From an uncultured Faecalibacterium sp. (GTDB lineage Bacteria; Bacillota; Clostridia; Oscillospirales; Ruminococcaceae), in contig CAMFSB010000024.1 in NCBI GenBank assembly GCA_945982465.1, forward strand, positions 1 to 12,208: a stretch of 12,208 nucleotides of DNA, written 5' to 3'. The notes below the pieces were generated by a model. The model was not told the DNA's origin, did not search any database, and saw only the letters and a list, made by a program, of their open reading frames with translations. Shown piece after piece: positions 7,236 through 12,208 of this stretch. Each line of letters begins with the position of its first letter. The stretch's first letter is position 1. The position numbers were made by a program, and so were the translations under genes.

Positions 7236-8714
7236 ATGTCCAGTGAACTGCTGACCAAAGCCCGCGCCTATGAGGCGCAGCACGGCGACGCCATTCCTGC
7301 CGCCGAACGCCCCGCATACCATCTGACACCCTATATTGGTTGGATGAACGATCCCAACGGTTTTTCGTTGTATAAGGGTAAATACCACCTGTTTTATCAA
7401 TACTTCCCTTATAAAACAATCTGGGGGCCGATGCACTGGGGACATGCGGTCAGCACGGATCTGCTGCACTGGGATTATTTGCCCGCCGCACTCGCTCCGG
7501 ATGCGGAATACGATAAAAACGGCTGCTTTTCCGGCAGCGCTGTAGAAATGAACGACGGCCGGCAGCTTCTGCTTTATACGGGCGTCCGCTGTGAAAAGCA
7601 GAAGGACGGCGGACTGCGGGATGTACAGACCCAATGTGTTGCGGCAGGCGACGGCCTCGACTACGAAAAGTACCCCTGCAACCCGGTTCTGAACGAAGCA
7701 GATCTGCCCGCCGGCTTCAGCCGGATCGACTTCCGCGACCCCAAGCTGTGGATGGAGCCGGACGGAAGCTATTCGGCCGTGGCGGTCAGCCGCACCGGCG
7801 ACGGCAGCGGCGCCGTGCTGCTCTTCCACAGTGCAGACGGCTTTGACTGGCACTTTGTCACGGTGCTGGATCGCTGCAACAACGAGTACGGCAAAATGTG
7901 GGAATGTCCTGACTTTTTTGAGCTGGACGGCAAGCAGGTGCTTATGCTCAGCGTGCAGGAGATGCAGGCCCGGGGCGAAATGCACGGCGGTTTCAATGCC
8001 TTGTACCTTGTGGGCAGCTACGATCCGGCCACACACACCTTTATCCGTGAGGATGTGCAGATGGTAGATTGCGGCATCGACTTCTATGCCAGCCAGACGC
8101 TGCTTTCGGCGGATGGCCGCCGGATCATGACGGCATGGATGCAGACATGGGCCGATACCGAGGATAAGCCGAAAGACTGCAAGTTGTTTGGGCAAACGAT
8201 CTGCCCGCGTGAACTCCGGCTGAAAGACGGGAAACTGATCCAGACCCCTATCCGGGAACTGGACGCTCTGCACGGCGAACGGGTCCTGCACGAAAACGTG
8301 ACCATCCAGCAGGAAACAGCCCTTGCAGGCATTGGCGGACGGGTCGCCGATTTGACAGTGTGGATCCAGCCCGGCCAGGAGCCATACCATTCTTTTACAC
8401 TCAAGCTGGCAGCGGACGAAACCTACTGCACCACCCTTACTTACACGCCTTATTCTTCGCAGCTTACGCTCGACCGCAGCCGCGCAGGTTCCCGCGCGGA
8501 CATTGTCCACACGCGCAGCTGCACCGTGCGCCGCCAGGACGGCGCACTCAAGCTCCGCATTCTGCTGGACCGCAACAGCGTTGAAGTCTTTGTCAACGAC
8601 GGTGAGCAGACCATGACCGCATGGATCTACACGCCCCAGTCCGCCGATGGCATCACCTTTGCGGCGGACGGAACGGTACAGGTCACTGCCGTGCAGTACG
8701 CGTTGAATCTCTAA
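7236..8714 (+). CDS. Cytoplasmic GH32 beta-fructosidase (SacA/ScrB/SusH family)
   Basis: Hydrolyses terminal beta-fructosyl bonds in sucrose or fructo-oligosaccharides, releasing fructose. 492 residues, normal for the family. The catalytic five-bladed propeller shows all three GH32 motifs: WMNDPNG (36-42, nucleophile D39), FRDP (166-169, transition-state stabiliser D168) and WECPD (222-226, acid/base E223). FSGSA is at 98-102. The C-terminal beta-sandwich occupies about 350-492, ending with the common DRNSVEVFVNDG. There is no signal peptide, so it acts inside the cell. ATG 7236 follows AAGGAG by 11 bases, 29 bases after the binding-protein stop. Because import is by ABC rather than PTS, the physiological substrate is probably unphosphorylated, despite the usual sucrose-6-phosphate hydrolase name. 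A strong terminator ends the operon. Confidence 0.96.
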   Translation: MSSELLTKARAYEAQHGDAIPAAERPAYHLTPYIGWMNDPNGFSLYKGKYHLFYQYFPYKTIWGPMHWGHAVSTDLLHWDYLPAALAPDAEYDKNGCFSGSAVEMNDGRQLLLYTGVRCEKQKDGGLRDVQTQCVAAGDGLDYEKYPCNPVLNEADLPAGFSRIDFRDPKLWMEPDGSYSAVAVSRTGDGSGAVLLFHSADGFDWHFVTVLDRCNNEYGKMWECPDFFELDGKQVLMLSVQEMQARGEMHGGFNALYLVGSYDPATHTFIREDVQMVDCGIDFYASQTLLSADGRRIMTAWMQTWADTEDKPKDCKLFGQTICPRELRLKDGKLIQTPIRELDALHGERVLHENVTIQQETALAGIGGRVADLTVWIQPGQEPYHSFTLKLAADETYCTTLTYTPYSSQLTLDRSRAGSRADIVHTRSCTVRRQDGALKLRILLDRNSVEVFVNDGEQTMTAWIYTPQSADGITFAADGTVQVTAVQYALNL

Positions 8715-8739
8715 GTTTTTTCATCTCTCCTTCTTGCAT

Positions 8740-8782
8740 GCAGCCCTTTTCCGGTATTGCGCCGGAGAAGGGCTGCTTTTTT
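8740..8782 (+). terminator. Intrinsic terminator of the fructoside operon
   Basis: A 15-bp stem pairs 8740-8754 (GCAGCCCTTTTCCGG) with 8762-8776, with one G-T wobble and a 7-base loop. It is followed by six Ts (8777-8782). It lies 25 bases after the GH32 stop. Confidence 0.93.
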
Positions 8783-8990
8783 GATTTGCAATGAACTGCT
8801 GCAAAGCGGCCCCCAAAAACGAGACAGGCTGCCTCGAAAAAGACGGCCCGTTCCACGCAAACCAGCGCAGCACGAGCCGGGTCAGGCCGCGGCAAAACAG
8901 GTGCAGGGAATCCAGTGCATTTCAGCCAAAGGGGCTGCTCAAAAACGCCGGCGGGCAGAATTTGCTGCTGCGTGGATCCGCCGGAGATGC

Positions 8991-9019
8991 TTGACAGCAG
9001 CTACAAGGCCAGCTATAAT
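8991..9019 (+). promoter_or_regulatory. Perfect-consensus sigma-A promoter of the rrf2-EFR1 operon
   Basis: TTGACA (8991-8996), exactly 17 bases, then TATAAT (9014-9019): both boxes match consensus at every position. Transcription would start near 9026. A promoter this strong normally needs repression, which fits the inverted repeat lying over its -10. Confidence 0.9.
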
Positions 9020-9050
9020 GTATTTGAAAATGATACAAATACATTATAGC
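9012..9050. promoter_or_regulatory. 39-bp inverted repeat, likely Rrf2 operator
   Basis: Arms GCTATAATGTATTTG (9012-9026) and CAAATACATTATAGC (9036-9050) are perfect 15-bp reverse complements separated by 9 AT-rich bases. The left arm contains the -10 box and the predicted start, and the right arm ends 10 bases before the ribosome binding site core. The left arm is almost entirely outside the transcript, so this acts as DNA rather than as an RNA hairpin. Autorepression by the adjacent Rrf2 protein is inferred. Confidence 0.8.
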
Positions 9051-9064
9051 CGGCAGGAGGAGCG

Positions 9065-9484
9065 ATGGACACAAAATTTTCCGTTGCGGTGCATGTCCTG
9101 ATTTTGATCGCGGAGTCTCCGGCCCCGATCAATTCGGATCAGATGTCAGAAAGCGTTGGCACCAATGCCAGCTATATCCGCAAAATTCTGGCGCTGCTGA
9201 ATAAGGCAGGCATTGTTGAGGGGCACCGGGGGATCAGCGGCTACAAGCTGATGATTGCCCCAGAACAGCTTACCCTGCTGCAAATCTATCAGGCGGTTTT
9301 GCAGCAGCCGCAGGTTCATCTTCTGGATATTCATCAAAATCCCAGCGATCAGTGTATCGTTGGGCGTCATATCAAGCCCGCGCTGACCGATATGTTTGCC
9401 GACTTGGAGGGCGCCTTTGCCCGCTGCCTTTCGGGCAAAACCCTGGCCGACTGCATTGCTGATATCCGTAAAAGAATGGAATAA
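9065..9484 (+). CDS. Rrf2-family transcriptional regulator (YwnA/HypR-like)
   Basis: A small winged-helix DNA-binding protein of 139 residues, typical for Rrf2. The start MDTKFSVAVHVLILIA, the recognition region SVGTNASYIRKILALLNKAGIV (about 30-51), and the wing GHRGISGYKL (53-62) are diagnostic. The dimerisation helix is near 100-118. The three clustered cysteines that hold the Fe-S cluster in IscR and NsrR are absent. Only C97 lies in that loop, with C121 and C130 further on. It is therefore closer to the cluster-free YwnA/HypR group, where cysteine oxidation can be the signal. ATG 9065 has AGGAGG 5-6 bases upstream. It is 15 bases before an EFR1 gene and follows a promoter buried in a long palindrome, so it probably represses both genes. 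The inducing signal is unknown. Confidence 0.9.
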   Translation: MDTKFSVAVHVLILIAESPAPINSDQMSESVGTNASYIRKILALLNKAGIVEGHRGISGYKLMIAPEQLTLLQIYQAVLQQPQVHLLDIHQNPSDQCIVGRHIKPALTDMFADLEGAFARCLSGKTLADCIADIRKRME

Positions 9485-9499
9485 CAGGAGGAGAGATTC

Positions 9500-10246
9500 A
9501 TGAATATTTTAGAGATCCTTTTCAGCCCTACCGGAGGAACAGCGAAAGCTGCCCGCCTGATCGCCAGCCAGTGGGGCGAAAGCGCCGTCAAAATCGATCT
9601 GAGCGATCCTAAAACTGATTTTTCCAAGTGTGTGATCCACAAAGAAGATCAGGTCCTGATCGCCATGCCTTCCTTTGGAGGACGGGCGCCCGCCGTGGCC
9701 ATCGAGCGCTTGAAGCAGATTGCGGGCAACGGCGCCAAATGCACCCTCGTCTGTGTATACGGGAACCGGGCCTACGAGGACACCCTCGTGGAAATGGAGG
9801 ACGCCGCGCAAAGCTGCGGTTTCCGGGTCATTGCTGCCGTGGCGGCTGTGGCAGAACACTCCATTCTGCCCCAATATGCCACCGGCCGGCCGGATCAAGC
9901 CGACGCATTGCAGCTTGCCAATTTTGCCGCCAAAATTGCCGGCAAAGAGAGCGAGGTCGCAGCCTTGCCCGGAAACCGCCCCTACAAAAAGAGCGGTGGC
10001 GCCGGGCTTGTACCAAAGCCGACCAAAGACTGCGTAAAATGCGGTTTGTGCGCCAAAAAATGCCCTGTGCAGGCCATTGATCCGGTAAGCTTTGTGGCAA
10101 ACCCCAAGCTGTGCATCGGTTGTATGCGCTGTGTAAAGCAGTGCCCCAAAGACGCCAGAACCGTCAACGGCTTGCTGGTCTCCATTGCGGGCATCGCGAT
10201 CAAGAAGGCCTGTTCGGTGAAAAAAGAGAACGAACTGTACCTGTAA
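9500..10246 (+). CDS. EFR1-family flavodoxin-like/2[4Fe-4S] ferredoxin protein, copy 1
   Basis: A cytoplasmic electron-transfer protein of 248 residues. The N-terminal flavodoxin-like domain (about 1-160) opens with FSPTGGT (8-14), the flavin phosphate-binding loop of EFR1 proteins, and has VYGNRAYEDTL at 86-96. The C-terminal domain binds two [4Fe-4S] clusters: C178, C181, C184, C188 and C205, C208, C211, C215, both in CxxCxxCxxxCP spacing. A basic tail (235-248) follows. ATG 9500 has AGGAGG about 7 bases upstream, 15 bases after the rrf2 stop, so the two form one operon. Its redox partner and physiological role are not known. A clear paralogue is encoded at 11162-11926. Fold and clusters are firm; any reaction is not inferable. 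Confidence 0.92.
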   Translation: MNILEILFSPTGGTAKAARLIASQWGESAVKIDLSDPKTDFSKCVIHKEDQVLIAMPSFGGRAPAVAIERLKQIAGNGAKCTLVCVYGNRAYEDTLVEMEDAAQSCGFRVIAAVAAVAEHSILPQYATGRPDQADALQLANFAAKIAGKESEVAALPGNRPYKKSGGAGLVPKPTKDCVKCGLCAKKCPVQAIDPVSFVANPKLCIGCMRCVKQCPKDARTVNGLLVSIAGIAIKKACSVKKENELYL

Positions 10247-10303
10247 AAGGAAGCGCCGGCGTTGTCCTATCGGGCGGCGGGCGGCTTTATCTCCTGCAAA
10301 ATG

Positions 10304-10351
10304 AAAATCCGCCGGACACAAGGCCGCTGCCTGTGTCCGGCGGATTTTTTT
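10304..10351. terminator. Bidirectional intrinsic terminator between convergent operons
   Basis: A perfect 17-bp stem pairs 10304-10320 with 10332-10348 around an 11-base loop that can itself pair (GGC with GCC). T-runs lie on the right (10345-10351) and, on the other strand, at the end of the left arm (10307-10304). It is 57 bases after the EFR1 stop and 20 bases beyond the C26 hydrolase stop, so it serves both operons. The minus-direction U-run is shorter and probably weaker. Confidence 0.9.
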
Positions 10352-10371
10352 GAAGCAAGATGCAGCCGGGT

Positions 10372-11121
10372 TTATTGCGCCGCCGTCTGAACCAGCCAAC
10401 GGAAGAGCGCTTTGCCGTGCTCCATACCCGCGCGAGCAAGATTTTCCGGATGCCACTGGACGCCGAGGATGTTCCCCGTATCACTTTCCACGGTTTCGAT
10501 GACCCCATCCGGTGCCCAGGCTGTGGCCGTAAACCCGGGGGCCGGGGTTTTAATTGCCTGATGATGAATGCTGTTTACCGAAATCTCCTCGGCCCCTGTC
10601 AAGCGCCGAATCAGGCTGCCTTCGGCGGTTTGCACCGAGTGGAGGATCCTCCATCGCTCTTCCAGCGTGTTGATCGGTTTGGCGTGAACGACTTCGGAGG
10701 GGATCTGTGTCGGAATGTCCTGATACAGATCACCCCCCAGGGATCTGGTAAGCACCTGCATTCCAAGGCAAATGCACAGCATGGGTTTTCCGCTGGCGGC
10801 CATCGTTCGCACCAGGGCCAGAGCCGTTTTCTGGCTCTCCAGATCTACCGCGACGGGATCCGGTTTCAAGCCCGGCAACAGGGTTTGCCCGTACCACGCC
10901 GGAGAAAAGTCCCCGCCGCCGGGCAGCAAAAAGCCGTCGCAGCAATTTACCAGTGCCGCAAGTGCATCCGGCTCGGCGCCGGGCATCAGGGTCAACTGCA
11001 TGGGAATGCCGCCCGCCTGCTGGATCTGTTCCAGGTAATGGCCGGTGGTGCCGTATACGGGAAGCAGCACGCCCATGTCATGTTGGGCAGAAATCACGCC
11101 GATGATCGGGTGTTTTTTCAT
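10372..11121 (-). CDS. Peptidase C26 / class I glutamine amidotransferase-like hydrolase (PuuD family)
   Basis: A cytoplasmic hydrolase expected to cleave gamma-glutamyl bonds. 249 residues, the normal length for the PuuD family. It opens with KKHPIIGVISA, then has YLEQIQQAGGIPMQL and the FLLPGGGDFSP loop (64-73), which is diagnostic of C26. The triad is C118 (nucleophile elbow CICLGMQ), H224 and E226 (VQWHPE). The residue after the nucleophile is Leu119 where most members have Arg (CRG). SVNSIHHQAI (181-190) is also typical. ATG 11121 is chosen because GAGGAG is 7 bases upstream; a GTG at 11136 overlaps that site. It follows the EFR1 copy 2 stop by 40 bases on the same strand. The substrate is not shown; gamma-glutamyl-GABA is only the family's named example. 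Confidence 0.9.
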   Translation of the reverse strand: MKKHPIIGVISAQHDMGVLLPVYGTTGHYLEQIQQAGGIPMQLTLMPGAEPDALAALVNCCDGFLLPGGGDFSPAWYGQTLLPGLKPDPVAVDLESQKTALALVRTMAASGKPMLCICLGMQVLTRSLGGDLYQDIPTQIPSEVVHAKPINTLEERWRILHSVQTAEGSLIRRLTGAEEISVNSIHHQAIKTPAPGFTATAWAPDGVIETVESDTGNILGVQWHPENLARAGMEHGKALFRWLVQTAAQ

Positions 11122-11161
11122 ACTGGCTCTCCTCACAAAACGTTTGAAGCCATGGGGCGGC

Positions 11162-11926
11162 TTACAAAATGGTTTCTGCCCGCCGTACTTTCGCTGCTTT
11201 TTCCTGCAGGTAAGCGGTCAGCTTCTTCTCAATGGGGGCAGGGATCTTGCGGGCGTGCTCCGGGCAGACCGAAATGCAGCGCATGCAGCCGATGCAGGCG
11301 TCGGTGGTGGTGTTGGGCTGCTCCAGCGGGATCGCTTTTACCGGGCACTCCTGTGCGCAGATGCCGCAGGAAATGCAGTTTTCATCGGTCAGGGGCTTTA
11401 CGCCGGTGCCGCGCTTTTTGTTTTTGTAGTCCGGGTCGCCCGGCACCGCCACGTTTTGCAGGGCGTCCTGTGCTTTGATTTTCGCGGCAGCCTGCGCGCC
11501 AAATTCCTCGGCCTGCTTCAGGTCTACCGCATCCGGCCGGCCGGCGGCAACGCTGCGGATGATGGAATGCTCGGCCACGAATGCGCCTGCCGCGCCAACC
11601 GTATAGCCGCTTTCCTGCAAGGTATCCGACAGTTCCAGCATTGCATCGCCGTAATCCCGGTTGCCGTACACGACCACGGCAACCGCCGGGCCGTTTTTGC
11701 CCTGGAGACGGCTCAGGCGGCGGAGCGCGACCTCGCGGATCCGGTTTTCATACACCGGCATGGCGGCGATCAGAAGCGTATCCGCACCGATCTCCCGGGG
11801 CTCCGGCTCGTTGCACAGGTCAACCTCGGTACCTGCAAGGCCAGTGCCCTTGCAGATCGCTCGGGCCACCTTTAGCGTGCCGCCCGTGGGGCTGAATACC
11901 GCCAAAACATACTGTTTGATTTCCAT
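11162..11926 (-). CDS. EFR1-family flavodoxin-like/2[4Fe-4S] ferredoxin protein, copy 2
   Basis: A paralogue of the protein at 9500-10246, with the same layout over 254 residues. FSPTGGT is at 11-17, VYGNRDYGDAM at 86-96 and AEHSI at 118-122. The clusters are at C184, C187, C190, C194 and C211, C214, C217, C221. Shared blocks include FSPTGGT, VYGNR.Y, AEHSI, AAGRPD/ATGRPD and CIGCMRC. The C-terminal tail is basic and unlike that of copy 1. ATG 11926 lies 10 bases after AAAGGA. The alternative ATG 11932 adds Met-Asn and overlaps the upstream stop as ATGA, but is only 4 bases from the ribosome binding site; both are plausible. The gene lies between a PLP enzyme and a C26 hydrolase in one operon. 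Its electron partners are unknown. Confidence 0.92.
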   Translation of the reverse strand: MEIKQYVLAVFSPTGGTLKVARAICKGTGLAGTEVDLCNEPEPREIGADTLLIAAMPVYENRIREVALRRLSRLQGKNGPAVAVVVYGNRDYGDAMLELSDTLQESGYTVGAAGAFVAEHSIIRSVAAGRPDAVDLKQAEEFGAQAAAKIKAQDALQNVAVPGDPDYKNKKRGTGVKPLTDENCISCGICAQECPVKAIPLEQPNTTTDACIGCMRCISVCPEHARKIPAPIEKKLTAYLQEKAAKVRRAETIL

Positions 11927-11928
11927 GT

Positions 11929-12208
11929 TCATCCATTCCTTTCTGCATTGAATACATATTGATCCATCCGGCGCATTGCCTCCTGTACCCGTGAAAGGGG
12001 TAGCGCAAGATTCAACCGGATATTGCACGGGCCGCCGTAATGCCGCCCATCCGCCCAGGCCAGGCCAACCGCATACCCGGCTTTCAGCACATCGTCGATG
12101 GTTTTGCCGTGCGCTTTGCACCATTCGGTGCAGTCCAGATAAAGCATATAGGTGACCTCGGCCTGGAACGCCGCAACGCCAGCGAAAGGGTCGCGGGTAG
12201 CGCGCGCC
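11929..12208 (-). CDS. MalY/PatB-type PLP-dependent aminotransferase or C-S lyase, N-terminus cut by window edge
   Basis: Only the last 92 residues are present, reading in from the right edge. They match the C-terminal domain of MalY/PatB cystathionine beta-lyase-like enzymes: FQAEVTYMLYLDCTEW, then KAGYAVGLAWADGRHYGGPCNIRLNLALPLSRVQEAMRRM. The RLNLALP segment carries the fold-type I arginine that binds the substrate carboxylate. The PLP lysine is outside the window, so the reaction cannot be judged. The reading frame is open to base 12208; the internal ATG at 12147 is not a start. The stop at 11929-11931 lies against, or overlaps by ATGA, the EFR1 copy 2 start, so the two are translationally linked. 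Family is likely; lyase versus transaminase is open. Confidence 0.8.
   Translation of the reverse strand, partial: ARATRDPFAGVAAFQAEVTYMLYLDCTEWCKAHGKTIDDVLKAGYAVGLAWADGRHYGGPCNIRLNLALPLSRVQEAMRRMDQYVFNAERNG

Larger units (their letters stand above)
8783..9064. other. Gene-free interval upstream of the Rrf2 operon
   Basis: About 280 bases between the fructoside terminator and the Rrf2 start. No reading frame here has a good ribosome binding site or recognisable protein. From 8783 to about 8945 I see nothing. An inverted repeat, CCGGCGG at 8948-8954 with CCGCCGG at 8978-8984, sits just before the Rrf2 -35 box. The rest is the promoter/operator described separately. Confidence 0.6.

Noticed and set aside
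5521..8510. Long minus-strand reading frames opposite the binding protein and GH32 genes
   Set aside because: Antisense to genes with complete diagnostic motifs; composition is typical of shadow frames.
8683..8895. 70-codon minus-strand frame across the GH32 terminator
   Set aside because: It reads through the terminator stem, has no ribosome binding site and no recognisable content.
9043..9071. Leftward promoter formed by the mirror TATAAT of the Rrf2 palindrome
   Set aside because: The matching -35 would be TGTCCA, which shares only three bases with consensus, and no gene lies in that direction.
9509..10456. A 315-codon minus-strand frame over EFR1 copy 1
   Set aside because: It is antisense to the gene carrying both cluster motifs and runs through the terminator stem.

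Overview
The window is GC-rich, densely packed, bacterial and consistent with a low-abundance-of-RNA-genes stretch of a Gram-positive anaerobe. The closest fit is a gut member of the Oscillospirales (Faecalibacterium, Gemmiger or Subdoligranulum type). The reasons are strong AAGGAG-type ribosome binding sites, consensus sigma-A promoters, a Tat-type lipoprotein binding protein, a CUT1 sugar transporter without its own ATPase, and EFR1-type flavodoxin/ferredoxin proteins, which are common in anaerobic Firmicutes. The taxonomic call is inference. No tRNA, rRNA, CRISPR array, insertion sequence or prophage gene was seen.

Left block (1-8782): a sucrose or fructo-oligosaccharide utilisation locus built around a divergent control region at about 3109-3520. 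Reading left (minus strand) are a LacI-family repressor, two membrane-anchored proteins of unknown function joined to it and to each other by ATGA stop/start overlaps, and a PfkB-family fructokinase cut by the window edge. Reading right (plus strand) are two CUT1 permeases, a Tat/lipobox substrate-binding protein and a cytoplasmic GH32 beta-fructosidase, closed by a strong intrinsic terminator. The control region holds an extended -10 promoter facing each way and two near-palindromic LacI-type operators, one just downstream of the transporter start. The gene set and order (LacI, permease, permease, binding protein, GH32) match the pneumococcal sus/fus arrangement. The likely flow is: binding protein captures the fructoside, the permeases import it using a shared MsmX-like ATPase encoded elsewhere, GH32 cleaves it, and fructokinase phosphorylates the released fructose.

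Right block (8783-12208): two convergent redox-flavoured operons. On the plus strand, a perfect-consensus promoter overlapped by a 39-bp inverted repeat with 15-bp perfect arms drives an Rrf2-family regulator and an EFR1 protein (flavodoxin-like domain plus two [4Fe-4S] clusters). On the minus strand, entering from the right edge, are the C-terminal part of a MalY/PatB-type PLP enzyme, a second EFR1 paralogue and a peptidase C26 (PuuD-like) glutamine-amidotransferase-fold hydrolase. The two operons meet at a 17-bp bidirectional terminator.

The least explained parts are the two LacI-coupled membrane proteins, the Rrf2 operator with its EFR1 target, and the pairing of EFR1 paralogues with a PLP enzyme and a C26 hydrolase.
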